Assembly (NCBI GenBank): GCA_033557465.1
Contig: CM066036.1
Coordinates: forward strand, 586,541,574 to 586,605,573
DNA from: Ichthyophis bannanicus
Lineage: Eukaryota; Chordata; Amphibia; Gymnophiona; Ichthyophiidae
Reading direction: 5' to 3'
DNA: 64,000 bases
Shown here: positions 53,780-64,000 of the stretch, in pieces
Layout: each line of letters opens with the position of its first letter
Numbering within the stretch: the first letter of the stretch is position 1
Position numbers and translations under genes: made by a program
Notes under the pieces: model-generated
Databases searched by the model: none
Told to the model about the DNA's origin: nothing
Seen by the model: the letters and a program-made list of their open reading frames with translations, nothing else

Positions 53780-54750
53780 TCATTGGGAGGGACCTTTCCT
53801 GCTGGATCTCAACACCGCTGAACCGAAACAGACATCGTTTGCCGCCAAAACATCCAGGCGGTAGTGCTTACTGAAAGTATGAAGAGACGACCAAGTGGCC
53901 ATTCTACAAATTTCCACTGGTGGAACCAAACCGTGTTCTGCCCATGAAGCCGCTTGCACTCTAGTAGAATGAGCTCTTAAGCCTGCTGGCACGGAACGTC
54001 TTTGCAACAGATATGCTGACGCAATCGTCTCCTTAATCCATCTGGAAATGGAAGCTTTCACCGCCGCCTCCCCTCTGTGTGGACCTCTGAACAACACGAA
54101 CAGAGACGGTCTGTTTTGCGAAAAGTGCCCGAGACTTTTAAATACTGACGTAGTACCCTCTTTATGTCTAAACGGCGTAAACTACGGTCCGAAACGCTCC
54201 TCTCCGCCGCACTTATAGTTGGAAGAGAAACTGTTTGGTTTAGGTGAAACGGAGAAACTACCTTCGGTAAAAACGATGGCACGGGTCGCAGTACCACCTT
54301 TTCCTTGGAAAAAGATAAAAACGGCTCTCTACATGACAGCACCTGCAACTCCGAAATTCACCTCGCTGAACAGATGGCTACCAAAAACACTGTCTTTAAA
54401 GTTAAATCTTTAAGCAATGCCTGGTGCAAAGGCTCAAATGGTTCCTTAGCTAAAGCCCCTAACACCAAATTAAGATCGCATGGCGGGACCGTGATTCTAC
54501 GTGAGTGCTGCAGCCTGGATACCGCTTTAAGAAAAAGCAACATATCCGCATGCGAACCTAGAGCCACCCCCTGGACTTTGCCATGATAGCATGAGAGGGC
54601 TGCTAATTGTACTCTCAAAGAACTGGCTGCCAGACCCTTATCAAATCCGTCCTGCAGGAAACTTGACACCAAGGGAACGGATACCGTAGCCGCGTGCACC
54701 TGTCTCCGCGAGCACCAGTCCTCAAATATATGTCATATGCACACATATGT
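53780..54750 (-). pseudogene. DIRS-2 tyrosine recombinase
   Basis: The N-terminal part reads 'ASSLRVQLAALSCYHGKVQG'. The first catalytic Arg lies in 'AICSAR', followed directly by a TGA (about 54356-54358) and then 'ISELQVLS'. His and Arg are in 'RAHSTRVQAASWAEHGL', and the nucleophile Tyr in 'LHTFSKHYRLDV' (about 53865-53880). A frame change lies near 54100. Unlike the recombinase at 27362-28481, its Tyr is in frame with the H-x-x-R motif. Inactive because of the stop and frameshift. Confidence 0.82.
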
Positions 54751-54816
54751 CAGAAACGTAGACTTTCCTCGCTCGAAGCAAAGTAGTGATGACTGCTGGT
54801 GAGTAACCTTTCTTCC

Positions 54817-55976
54817 TCAACCTTGCCCTTTCAATGGCCATACCATAAGCGAGAACCGATCCACTTGAGGCATTCGAAGCGGACCCTTTAGCAATAGATC
54901 CTCCAAGGTCGGCAACCTCCAGTGATTCCCGTCAAGCAACCGAATGAGGTCGGCGTACCATGGGCGCCTCGGCCAGTCCGGGGCCACCAACAACACTTTC
55001 CCCCGATGAGCCTCGATCCGCTGCACTACTCGAGCTATGAGTGCCCACGGAGGAAAGACATAGAGGAGACCTGATGACGGCCACTGTTGTATCAGGGCAT
55101 TGTTTCCCTCCAACATCCTCTCTCGCCACCTGCTGAAGAAACGACCCATCTTTGCTGACTGAAAAGTCGCCATGAGATCCATTATCGGCGGTCCCCATCT
55201 TCAGACTATCTGTGCGAACATGTCCGGATGCAACTCCCATTCTCGGCATCCACTCGGACCCTGCTGAGAAAATATGCCATCACATTGTCCTTCCCTGCAA
55301 TGTGAGCCGCCAAGATTGCTGGAAGCCGAAGCTCTACTCAGGAAAACAGCACCTCTGCTTCTTCTTCCATGGCCACACTTCTGGTACCGCCCTGCCGGTT
55401 GATATAGGCTACCGTCGCAGAGTTCTCAAACACTCGAACCGCCCGACCCATCACCGCAGCTTCGAACGCTTGCAATGCTAGACAGACTGCCCTCAATTCT
55501 AGCCGATTGATTGACCACGTGCTTTCCAGAATGGTCCAGGTGCCCTGCATGAAGAGATCTCCGCAACGAGCACCTCATCCCGCAAGACTCGCGTCCTTCA
55601 GCAAGGGCAGCCACTCCGGTTGTTCTAGAGGCATTCCCGCCATCAGAGATCCTGGAAGCAGCCACCACTGAAGGGACTGCCTGACCCGAAGCGGGCAGGG
55701 AACCCGTTTGCTCAGCGAGTCAGCCTGATGCGACCAATGGCGAAGTAGGGCTCTCTGTAATGGTCTCATATGAAACCTGGCCCATGGAACTACTTCCAAC
55801 ATTGCCGCCATGGTCCCTAGCACACGCAGGTAACTCCACGCTGTGGGCGCTGGGTCGGACCTGAACTTCCGCACCAACTGCCACAACACTTGTACTCGAC
55901 CATCCGGCAGGAACACCGCTCCTTTCTGAGTGTCGAACCGTACCCCTAGATACTCGAGATCCTGGGATGGAAGCAA
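54817..55976 (-). pseudogene. DIRS-2 RNase H and downstream domain
   Basis: It begins with the RT connection ('EYLGVRFDTQKGAVFLPDGR', 'LRVLGTMAAMLEVVPWARFH'). RNase H follows with 'LLKDASLAG' (Asp), then in another frame 'INRLELRAVCLALQAFE' (Glu) and 'VFENSATVAYINRQGG', where the usual 'TDN' is 'ENS', so a catalytic Asp is lost. 'LLVAPDWPRRPWYADLI' (54940-55000) is the conserved downstream segment. Several frame changes. Confidence 0.75.
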
Positions 55977-56828
55977 TCAGCTCTTTGCCGAGTTGACCAC
56001 CCAGCTGAGACTCTGAAGAAACTTCACCACCTTGTCTGTAACCCGACTGCTCTCGACCTTGGACTTTGCCCGAATTAACCAATCGTTGAGATAAGGATGA
56101 ACCAGAACTCTTTCCTTTCGCAATGCCACTGCAACCACCACCATGATCTTGGTGAAGGTGCGTAGTGCCGTCGCCAGACCGAATGGCAACGCTCAGAACT
56201 GATAATGTCCCCAAGGGAGAGCGAACCGCAGCAAACTTTGATGCATCTCTCTGATTGGGATGTGTAAATACGCTTCCGTGAGATCTAGGGAAATTAAGTA
56301 CTCTCCTTGACGCACTGCCACAATGACCAATCTCAACGTTTCCATCCTGAAATGGGTCACGCGAAGGCAGCGATTCACTCCTTTTAAATCCAGAATAGGA
56401 TGGAGAGATCCGTCCTTCTTTGGCACTACAAAATAAATGGAGTAGCGACCTACTCCGTACTCCGCTATAGGAACCGGCATGACTGCTCCCAACTGTAACT
56501 GCCGATCTAATGTACGACGAACCGCTAGGGTTTTTGGTTTACCTTTGCAGGGAGACATCACAAACGAGTCCAGCACTGGCTTTGCCAATTCCAGTGCATA
56601 ACCCTCTCGAATGATCTCCAACACCCACTGGTCGGATGTTATTTGGGTCCAGGCAGGAAGAAACTCCCGAAGCCGTCCTCCTATTGGTTGGCTTCCCACC
56701 TGGACCCGCTGCCTTTCATTGGTGTTTACGAGCTGTCGCTGCGGAAGCCGCTGCATAGCCTCTATTTGCTCCATGAAACCCCCGAAAGCCCTGGCCTCTA
56801 GAAGCAAATCTCCCCCTTTGGAAACCAC
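55977..56828 (-). pseudogene. DIRS-2 reverse transcriptase with altered catalytic motif
   Basis: RT motifs: 'EGYALELAKPVLDSF', 'YSIYFVVPKKDGSLHPILDL', 'LISLDLTEAYLHIPI', 'LPFGLATALRTFTKIM', and 'HPYLNDWLIRAK', where the catalytic YLDD has become YLND. A TGA at about 56190-56192 splits the protein before 'LPFG'. The RT frame overlaps the end of gag by about 110 bases in a different frame, as in other DIRS elements. Inactive. Confidence 0.84.
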
Positions 56829-57642
56829 CCAAGCGGAATGAGCGAAATCTCCTGAAATCTCTAAACTGACCTCGAAAGGCCGGAAAAGATTTCCCTTGCT
56901 TAGGTTTGTCCTCTGGAAGCCTTCCGCCCTTCGACTCCCCTAACTCCTTAACCAACTTGTCAAGATCTTCCCCAAATAACAACCTACCTTTAAACAGAAG
57001 CTTACTGAGACGCGACTTTGACGAGCCATCGGCCGCCCAATTCTGCAACCACAAGGACCTCCGGGTGGCCACCAATGAAGCCATACTATTTGCCAGTGCC
57101 CTGATCAAGTTGTAGTGCACATCAGCCAAATACACCGAACCAGACTCTAGACGATCCAGCTCCCTGATACTGTCCTGTTCTAGTTGTGGAGCCTGGCGTA
57201 AGTGTTGAGACCATCTGAGACATGCTCTCGCCACCCAAGCTCCACAAATGGAAGCCTGTAAGGATACAGCGTTAGCTTCAAAGGATTGTTTCAATAAACC
57301 ATCCACCTTTCTATCCTGTGCATCTTTTAACGCCGCACTACCTTCCACTGGGATAGTGGTCTGCTTTGTGACCGCTGAGACGGCCACATCAACTCGTGGG
57401 GAATGGAACCTCTCTTTGTCCTTATCTGCTAAGGGATAAAGCCTGTTCATGGTCCGGACCCCTCTTATTCCGGCCTCGGGCTGATCCCACTCTTCCTGAA
57501 TCATCTGATCTATCACCCGGTGAACGGGGAACACTACCTGGGACTGTCTCACCGCTTCAATGATGGGATCCTCCAGCTCCTCTTCTATCGGCTGTACCAT
57601 AGCAAGATTCAGCGTCTGTAGGGATTCTGTGATAAGGGCCAT
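56716..57642 (-). CDS. DIRS-2 gag-like protein, N-terminally truncated
   Basis: A 308-aa open reading. It has a helical N-terminal half ('EDPIIEAVRQSQVVFPVHRV', 'TMNRLYPLADKDKERF', 'VDVAVSAVTKQTTIPVEGSA'), a middle with 'LADVHYNLIRALANSMASLV', and a Gly/Arg/Phe-rich C-terminus ('FRRFRSFRLGGFQRGRF', 'GQGFRGFHGANRGYAAA') suited to nucleic-acid binding. This order is typical of DIRS ORF1 proteins. The real start was probably further upstream, beyond the truncation at about 57661. The open state of a 300-codon frame among broken neighbours suggests modest age. Confidence 0.7.
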   Translation of the reverse strand: MALITESLQTLNLAMVQPIEEELEDPIIEAVRQSQVVFPVHRVIDQMIQEEWDQPEAGIRGVRTMNRLYPLADKDKERFHSPRVDVAVSAVTKQTTIPVEGSAALKDAQDRKVDGLLKQSFEANAVSLQASICGAWVARACLRWSQHLRQAPQLEQDSIRELDRLESGSVYLADVHYNLIRALANSMASLVATRRSLWLQNWAADGSSKSRLSKLLFKGRLLFGEDLDKLVKELGESKGGRLPEDKPKQGKSFPAFRGQFRDFRRFRSFRLGGFQRGRFASRGQGFRGFHGANRGYAAASAATARKHQ

Positions 57643-57661
57643 CAGCTCATCCTCAAACTGT

Positions 57662-59787
57662 CATGGCCCCATACTAGCTGACAATGTACATCTCTAGTGC
57701 CCGCCAGCTAGAGCCCTTTAGTAAAAGACCCCCTGTAGATTTTAAAAAAGTGCTTTCTTCGGCCAGGTTTTTACATGAGGTATTAAGGGAGTAATTTCGC
57801 TCATTCCCCTGTTATTTCCTCCTCTAATATGAAAATACAGAAAAATTGCAGCCTCTGTACTTTATTGGGCACATTTATGCACGCCTGCCAGCACTTCCAT
57901 GCAGAAACTGCCAAGCTGGCGCCGTTCATTTTTCCAATGTGTAGATTTGTAAAATGGCTCCAGTCCTCCCCCTACGCTTGCAGCAAATCCACATGCAGTC
58001 CTGCACGTCCTTATGCGTATTTTATAACAGGCTCCTGTTTTGTAAAACACGGCTGGACTCGACCTGGATGTCTTAATTCCAGTCTCAACGTTCTATGTAA
58101 AATGGGCCTTTTATGTATTACTTTTAAAACACGTGTAAACATTGTCATGTCATTTACATAATCTGATTCCTAAATAATTTTGATGCACAAGAGAAGAGAA
58201 TCAGGCAGCAGTGTTCTTCAGTGGCTCCCCACTACCCTCCACGGGTCATGCATGAATCCTCTTTTGTTTCTTTTTCCCGGTTTTTATCTTACATGTGACG
58301 TTTACCTAACTTCTGTGTAGCATTCTTTGTTAGTCCTCCTAAACATAGCAATTTTTTCCCATTTTCATGTTGCTCATTTCCCCCATTGATTCCTGTGGAG
58401 TAGGGCTGCATAAGTGCTTTTAAGTATGTTAAAATGAGACAGTTTGGTGAATGAAGCTGTAGAAAATGTTTTTCACTTTCTGCCCTTAATTTGAGCTGAT
58501 GTCACTGCTGCAGTGCGCTCCGTGTGCCTTTTCCAAATGATTTCAGATGTGACAGCATGAGAACGACTCAACAATTCATGCATATTGAAAATGAAGCTGG
58601 TATTGTGTAACAAGATTGGTCACCATAAAGTCTTGATAAAGAGTGTTTGTTTTTTTCTGATCTAAGATGAGCCTGTGAATTTTTTTTTTGCTTTGGTTTA
58701 AGTTACCTTAAGACATAATTAATTTTTATTAGAACAAGTCAATGAATAACTTTATGCTGGCAATATTTTAAGTGCTGAGTGAATCTATAGGGAAAAATAG
58801 TTGGGAGAAAAGAGTTTTTAAATTATACTATTACATGAAATCATTTCTTCATTGGGTGCTGAACATTTCATGCTGTAATATGCGAGAAATGCTCACATGC
58901 TTCTGGTTTACCGTTGATTTTCCGCTGGTTGTCCTTTGTCCTTGCTGAGAACTGCTTGAACCTAGCTAAGATAAACCATGAACTCTACAAGTAAGAGATG
59001 AACTATGTTTGCAAGAGCTGAAATGGGTGCCAAAATATGAAAGGTGGTAGAAATTGAATCTTTCCAATTAGTTTGACTACAACAATTTATGGCATAGTGT
59101 ATGCATGCCCAAGAAACCTGGCTTCAGTCTGATTAGTGGTTAACACATTCCAGATGCAGATTGGGCTGGGTAGTATAACACTGGCATGAGGCATGAGAAG
59201 AAGCTGTATGTCTATAGATGCCAAGGAAATGCCATTTATGAGCATGACTGTGGTAAATCTTCACTTGCAGAGGTTGAAATTAGATAGTGCCAGTGAAAAC
59301 TGGAACAGAGTTACCAATGTATTTACTCTCCTTTATTACAGGTATTGGTATAGGAAATATTCCACCATGAATCCAGCTGTTATATTGCAGCTACTCTCGT
59401 ATTTCTAGGGGCTCATCATCAGTTTATGGGCCTGTGCCTATTCAAAAGAAGTTTACCTGTGTCAATGGCTGCTTACTTGGGGACAAGATTATTTGAAAAC
59501 TGTCCACCCTGTATGTAAGGTGAGAGCATATGGATTGTTCCACAATGTGAGGTTAGACTGGGGGTGGCAACCACAAGTGTAGTCCTGTATTTCCGAAGCT
59601 GCATAGACTGTTTTTTCCTGGAAGAGTATCAGCAGAAAAACAGGTGCAAATGTCTATGGATACTTTTTCCTGAGCAGTTTTGAAAATTAAACGTCCATGT
59701 GGATTTTGCATCCACATGCATGAACAGTAGATTTGTAACAGGTCACCTAGGCAGGAAAGGCACATAGGTTGAGCCTATTTGCTAAAG
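57662..59787. other. Stretch without recognised gene
   Basis: Mixed, partly AT-rich DNA. 58480-58790 looks unique and could be conserved non-coding sequence. Short readings at 57829-58161 and 59193-59408 have no recognisable domain. No repeat family named. Confidence 0.35.
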
Positions 59788-62590
59788 GTCATAAGAACAT
59801 AAGAACATAAGATATGCCATACTGGGTCAAACCAAGGTCCATCAAGCCCAGTATTCTGTTTCCAACAATGACCAATCTAGGTCATATGTACCTAGCAGTT
59901 TCCCCAAGAGACACAAGTTCCACAATGCTTGTACTGGGTCAAGCATTGATATCTTCGGTCACTTCTTAATAATGGTTTATGGACCTTTCCTCCAGGAACT
60001 TGTCCAAACCTTTTTTAAACCCAGCTACACTAACAGCCTTTACTACATCCTCCGGTAACAAATTCCAGAGTTTGATTACACGTTGAGTGAAAAAATATTT
60101 TCTTTTATTAGTCTTAAATAGTTTACCCTGTAGCTTCATTGCATGTCCCCTAGTCTTTCTATATTCTGATAAGGTAAACAATCGATCTACGTTTACCCGT
60201 TCCACTCCGTTCATTAATTTATAGACTTCTATCATATCTCCCCTCAGCCGTCTCTTTTCCAGGTTAAAGAGCCCTAACCTTTTTAGCCTTTCTTCATAGG
60301 AGTATCCTTCCATCCCCTTTACCATTTTGGTGGCTCTTCTCTGTACCTTTTCTAATAACGCTATATCCTTTTTAAGATACGGCGACCAGAATTGCACACA
60401 ATATTCAAGGTGCGGTCTCACCATGGAACGATATAGAGGCATTATAATCTCTTTTGTTTTATTTTCCATTCCTTTCCTTATCATACCTAGCATTCTATTT
60501 GCTCTCTTGGCCGCCGCTGCACACTGGGCCGAGGGTTTTAACATGGTATCCACAATGACGCCTAAATCTTTTTCTTGGGTGGTGGTTCCTAATGTGGAAC
60601 CTTGCATCGTGTAACCATAGTTTGGGTTGTTCTTCCCTAGGTGCATAACCTTGCACTTGTCCACATTAAATTTCATCTGCCATTTTGATGCCCAGTCTTC
60701 CAATTTATCAAGATCCTCTTGCAATTTTTCACAATCCTCTTGGGTTTTAACAACTTTAAATAGTTTTGTGTCATCTGCAAATTTGATAACCTCACTCGTT
60801 ATTCCACTTTCCAGGTCATTTATGAATATGTCAAAAAGCAGCGGACCCAGCACAGATCCCTGGGGTACACCACTATTCACCTTTCTCCATTGGGAAAATT
60901 GGCCATTTAGCCCTACCCTCTGCTTTCTATCTTTTAACCAGTTCCTGATCCACAATAGTACACTGCCTCCTATCCCATGACTCTTTAGTTTTGCCAAAAG
61001 TCTCTCATGAGGGACCTTGTCAAAGGCTTTCTGAAAGTCCAGATACACAATATCAACCGACTCACCTTTGTCCACCTGTTTATTCACTCCTTCAAAAAAA
61101 CATAACAGATTAGTAAGACAAGATCTTCCTTGTCTAAAGCCATGTTGGCTGTCTTCCATTAGGTTGTGACTATCTACATGCTGAGTAATTTTATTCTTTA
61201 TGATGGTTTCTACCATTTTTCCCGGTACTGACGTCAGGCTCACCGGTCTGTAGTTTCCCGGATCACCCCTGGAACCTTTTTTAAAAATTGGGGTTACATT
61301 GGCGATCCTCCAATCTTCAGGTATTAGAGATGATTTTAATGATAGTTCACAGATTACTGATAGCAATTCTGCAATCTCATATTTCAGTTCTTTCAACACC
61401 CTTGGATGTATACCATCCGGCCCAGGTGATTTGCTACTCTTCAGTTTATCTAATAGTTGTAAGACATCTTCCCGATGTATCGATATTTCCTTCAATTCTT
61501 CCGCACCTTTAAATACCACTTCAGTCATGGGTAACATCCCTACATCTTCCTCAGTAAAGACCGAAGCAAAGAATTCATTCAGTCTCTCCGCTATCGCCTT
61601 GTCGCCTCTTAGTGCTCCTTTAACCCCTTTATCATCTAATGGACCAACTGACTCTCTCACAGGTTTTTTGCTACGAATGTACTTGAAAAGGTCTTTAGTC
61701 CGCGTTTTTGCTTCCGCAGCAAGCTTCTTCTCAAATTCTCTCTTTGCCTGCCTTATCAATGCCTTGCATTTGACTTGCCAGTGCTTGTGCTGTTTCCAGG
61801 TTTCGTTGTTTGGCTCTTTTTTCCATTTCCTGAAAGATGCTTTTTTGGCAACAACAGCCTCTCTGACCTTACCTTTTAACCATGCTGGCAGTTTTTTGGA
61901 CTTCCTTCCACTTTTCTTAAAGCGTGGAATACAGCTGGTCTGGGCTTCCAAGATAGTATTTTTCAACAACACCCAAGCTTGATGTACGTCTTTAACCTTT
62001 GCAACTGCTCCTTTTAGTTTTTTCTTAACTGTTTTCCTCATTTTATCATAGTCTCCCTTTCGAAAGTTAAAAGGTAGTACTGTGGATTTCCTTACTATCC
62101 CTCCTCCACTAATTAAATCAAAGGCGATCATGCTATGATCACTATTGCCAAGTGGCCCCAACACCCTTATCTCTTGCACTAGATCTGGTGTTCCACTAAG
62201 GACTAGGTCTAATATGGCTTCCCCTCTGGTCGGTTCATGAACCAGCTGCTCCAAGAAGCAGTCATTTATTTCATCTAGGAACTTTATCTCCCTAGCATGT
62301 CCTGACGTGACACTGACCCAGTCGATACCGGGGTAATTGAAATCACCCATTATTATTACTGCGCTGTAACTTTTGTTAGCTTCCTTGATTTCTTTGAGCA
62401 TTTCATCATCCATTTGGTCATTCTGGCCATGTGCTCGATAGTACACCCCCACTGCCATTGCCTTCCCCCTTTTATATGGAATTTCAATCCATATAGATTC
62501 TACAGCAGATTTTGTTTCCTGCAAAACTTTAATCCTTTCTGAGTCAATGCCCTCTCTAACATAGAGCGCAATATATCGTCTTACAAAAAT
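59788..62590 (-). mobile_element. CR1 LINE, 5'-truncated, long intact ORF2
   Basis: The 3' end at 59788 carries octamer repeats (TTATGTTC on the minus strand), the CR1 hallmark. A continuous frame runs 59966-62605. The 5' end is cut inside the endonuclease at about 62590, where the sequence changes to PLE-like DNA. It is the best preserved CR1 here and the parent type of 8107-8742 and 42129-42250. Confidence 0.9.
59966..62590 (-). CDS. CR1 ORF2: endonuclease (partial) and reverse transcriptase
   Basis: About 870 codons without a stop. The first ~170 residues are the C-terminal two-thirds of an APE-type endonuclease ('VGVYYRAHGQND', 'IIMGDFNYPGIDW', 'LGNSDHSMIAFDL' with catalytic Asp/Asn and Ser-Asp-His). 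RT motifs follow: 'NYRPVSLTSVPGKMVE', 'QHGFRQGRSCLTNLL', 'YLDFQKAFDKVPHERLL', '[20 protein letters not shown]' and the catalytic 'VIKFADDTKLF'. The C-terminal end reads 'YSYEERLKRLGLFNLEKRRL' and 'YFFTQRVIKLWNLLPEDVV'. The N-terminal endonuclease residues are missing, so the copy cannot nick its own target. The open frame suggests a recent insertion. The first ~10 codons of the open reading (62591-62605) are not CR1. Confidence 0.9.
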   Translation of the reverse strand: MFVRRYIALYVREGIDSERIKVLQETKSAVESIWIEIPYKRGKAMAVGVYYRAHGQNDQMDDEMLKEIKEANKSYSAVIIMGDFNYPGIDWVSVTSGHAREIKFLDEINDCFLEQLVHEPTRGEAILDLVLSGTPDLVQEIRVLGPLGNSDHSMIAFDLISGGGIVRKSTVLPFNFRKGDYDKMRKTVKKKLKGAVAKVKDVHQAWVLLKNTILEAQTSCIPRFKKSGRKSKKLPAWLKGKVREAVVAKKASFRKWKKEPNNETWKQHKHWQVKCKALIRQAKREFEKKLAAEAKTRTKDLFKYIRSKKPVRESVGPLDDKGVKGALRGDKAIAERLNEFFASVFTEEDVGMLPMTEVVFKGAEELKEISIHREDVLQLLDKLKSSKSPGPDGIHPRVLKELKYEIAELLSVICELSLKSSLIPEDWRIANVTPIFKKGSRGDPGNYRPVSLTSVPGKMVETIIKNKITQHVDSHNLMEDSQHGFRQGRSCLTNLLCFFEGVNKQVDKGESVDIVYLDFQKAFDKVPHERLLAKLKSHGIGGSVLLWIRNWLKDRKQRVGLNGQFSQWRKVNSGVPQGSVLGPLLFDIFINDLESGITSEVIKFADDTKLFKVVKTQEDCEKLQEDLDKLEDWASKWQMKFNVDKCKVMHLGKNNPNYGYTMQGSTLGTTTQEKDLGVIVDTMLKPSAQCAAAAKRANRMLGMIRKGMENKTKEIIMPLYRSMVRPHLEYCVQFWSPYLKKDIALLEKVQRRATKMVKGMEGYSYEERLKRLGLFNLEKRRLRGDMIEVYKLMNGVERVNVDRLFTLSEYRKTRGHAMKLQGKLFKTNKRKYFFTQRVIKLWNLLPEDVVKAVSVAGFKKGLDKFLEERSINHY

Positions 62591-62944
62591 ACTGGGTAGC
62601 CACATATATCAATAGATAAATAACAAAATAGCAAAAAACTCCCCTATACTCATAAAGATGTACGTAGTTTAAATAGACCACAAATATAAGGAGCAGGCAA
62701 GCTTCCAGCAAGCCAAGCCAGTGGACTTAACCAAGGCTAGTAAGCCAGGACAAGGCTCATATCATCATTGGTCCAACAGAGGCTAAAAATAGCTCATATG
62801 TAAATGTCTTCATACTTGCCAAAATATAGTTCATGTCAAAGTAGATTCACTAGAATAGTTATTCATGTATACAATTAAATAAAGTCATCAGCAATCTCAT
62901 CTCATTGGTCAAAATAAACAGTGAGGTGCAAAGCATCCACATCC

Positions 62945-62990
62945 GACACAATATGGAGTTTTGACTTATCTGCATCAGTGATCTTGTGTC
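62945..62990 (-). ncRNA. Decayed hammerhead-type core
   Basis: On the minus strand CTGATG (62978 to 62973) is followed by CA, a 2-bp GA/TC stem with TAAG loop, then AAAA where GAAA is expected. Stem III and stem I are not convincing. Its position after a GIY-YIG reading matches the intact PLE. Probably inactive. Confidence 0.35.
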
Positions 62991-63273
62991 AGAAATCTTC
63001 AGACTGCTACAGCAATAATACATTCACTGTATCCATCTTCTCCAAGCAACCACACTTCGAAAAGTCAGCAGTGAATAGATGGCTCACAGCAACTTCTGGC
63101 TTAATCAAATGAATAAATAGCAGATGGCAAAGATCACATGATTACTTTCACCAGCAGACATCCATACTAACAACAGCACACATCACTTCCATTCATCTGA
63201 CTTAAATCAAAGTCATCCACTTAATGGCTTGATTAAGTCCCTTATGGTTAAGCAGATGATCATAGTCACCCCT

Positions 63274-63620
63274 TCAGCAGGAGTTAACCTCCTTATCAGT
63301 CACTCGCCAGCATATTTCAGTAATAAGAGTGATTTTTGGCCACCCAATGAATAACCAGTGGGCCGATTCTACTTTGTTCCCTATCCGGCTCTTATGTTCA
63401 GTAAGATGTAGATGGACCAGTCTTTTGGTCCATCTGACATATAGAAGGGAGCACGGACACATAATAATGTAAACAACATAGGTAGAATAGCAATTAGTAA
63501 GGGAGTAATTGACAAAGGTTTTACCATTAGTATGCATCCAGGAACTCCCAGTTATCGCATACTGTAGTGATGAAAGCTCCCAGGAAGACATGGAAGTGGA
63601 AGAAAATCCTAGTTTCCCAT
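63274..63620 (-). pseudogene. PLE GIY-YIG endonuclease, decayed
   Basis: The reading is 'NCYSTYVVYIIMCPCSLLYV' followed by 'RWTKRLVHLHLTEHKSRI'. It aligns with 'SYVVYLIICPCGLRYVGRTT' and 'KLRLGEHASRL' of the PLE at 7323-7430. The second half of the signature, Y-V-G, is Y-V-R here, which would disrupt the fold, while Glu and His downstream are kept. 'WRVTDKE' corresponds to 'WRVLDFI' near the C-terminus. No RT is attached in the window. Confidence 0.65.
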
Positions 63621-63660
63621 TTGAAATGAATGACAGTTCACTTGTGCATAAGACTTGCAA

Positions 63661-64000
63661 GCCAGATCAGAAAACCCCCCAGCTCCCTGCTAAGGTCAGG
63701 CCACGACCTAGCTCAGGGGTGGAGACAAGCTTGCCTGATGATTGGTCACACAGGTGCAGAGAACAGGGAGTGCCTAGCAGCCAACGGTTCTTAAAACCAC
63801 GAGCAGAGCAGAACAAGGAGGGAAGGAGGAAAGCAAAGGACAACAGAGAGAGCAAGGCTGAGCATAGCTGGAGGAGAATGAAAGAAGAAAACTCCCAGGA
63901 AGGCAGCTACCCAAGAGGGACTGGAGAAGGACATAAGGAGGCTGAATTTCAGACCCTGGAGGATCCCAGGAAGAAAGAAATCAGCGCTTGTCTGAGGAAC
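63661..64000. other. Purine-rich stretch at window end
   Basis: GGA/GAA-rich plus strand with a 'ttaaaacc' box near 63790. It could be the edge of an LTR or a LINE 5' region. Nothing firm. Confidence 0.25.

Larger units (their letters stand above)
53172..57661 (-). mobile_element. Second DIRS element, minus strand, 5'-truncated
   Basis: In minus-strand order: gag-like protein (starting just inside a truncation at about 57661), RT, RNase H, post-RNase H domain, tyrosine recombinase, internal complementary region and right inverted repeat. The left repeat and the start of gag are missing. The protein sequences differ clearly from the DIRS at 23179-28845, so it is a separate lineage. Stops and frameshifts disable every domain except gag. 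Confidence 0.85.
62615..63660 (-). mobile_element. PLE 3' fragment (GIY-YIG, UTR, decayed ribozyme)
   Basis: Minus order is GIY-YIG domain (63274-63620), a UTR, then a hammerhead-like core at 62945-62990, the same order and spacing style as in the unit at 7271-8106. It differs strongly in sequence from that unit, so it is another PLE lineage. It ends next to the CR1 5' end at about 62590-62615. Confidence 0.6.

Overview
The window is eukaryotic, vertebrate-like DNA made almost entirely of transposable-element remains. I found no complete host gene, rRNA, functional tRNA or prokaryotic feature. Penelope-like, DIRS, CR1, L2, L1/Tx1-like ORF1 and Ty3/gypsy elements occur together, with tRNA-derived SINEs and foldback repeats. 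That mix suggests an amphibian, and a caecilian is my best guess. The CR1 3' end, which repeats a TTATGTTC-type octamer, also recalls reptile and caecilian CR1s. The species assignment is inference.

Layout. 1-8106: a Penelope-like element (PLE) array. A minus-strand copy meets a plus-strand tandem head to head at about 3303, and each unit carries a hammerhead-ribozyme-like fold. 8107-11743: a CR1 fragment (-), then an L2-type LINE (+) holding a 597-bp insertion with a 13-bp target duplication. 11755-12010: a PLE reverse-transcriptase relic. 13583-20487: a Ty3/gypsy element (-) with domain order gag-PR-INT-RT-RH (Gmr1-like), broken by a SINE and by an insertion carrying a well-formed hammerhead ribozyme motif (18092-18135). 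21340-21703: a foldback element. 22346-23180: a CR1 fragment with a nested LINE tail. 23179-28845: a DIRS element with inverted terminal repeats, internal complementary region, RT/RNase H and tyrosine recombinase.

28846-42250: a candidate solo LTR (29311-30734), long purine-rich tracts, an old CR1 relic, foldback/MITE-like repeats, LINE tails, SINEs and an L1/Tx1 ORF1 fragment. 43330-45680: an L1/Tx1-like ORF1 (-) interrupted by a fragment that looks like the endonuclease end of an R4/Dong-type LINE. 47216-48152: a SINE and a CR1 tail. 50336-52865: MITE/foldback repeats, one holding a PLE tail. 53172-57661: a second, different DIRS element (-), truncated at its 5' end. 59788-62590: a CR1 with a long open ORF2 (-). 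62615-63660: a PLE 3' fragment with a decayed GIY-YIG domain and ribozyme core.

How the parts relate. The genes serve element mobility, not host function. The nesting gives relative ages: the PLE array sits at a CR1 edge, a SINE and a ribozyme-bearing element lie inside the gypsy element, and the R4/Dong-like piece lies inside L1 ORF1. The PLE copies at the left edge are nearly identical and look youngest. Several AT-rich single-copy-looking stretches (12.2-12.7, 35.3-35.7, 38.65-38.95, 41.35-41.55, 46.2-46.6 and 58.5-58.8 kb) have the texture of conserved non-coding DNA, which I cannot test here.
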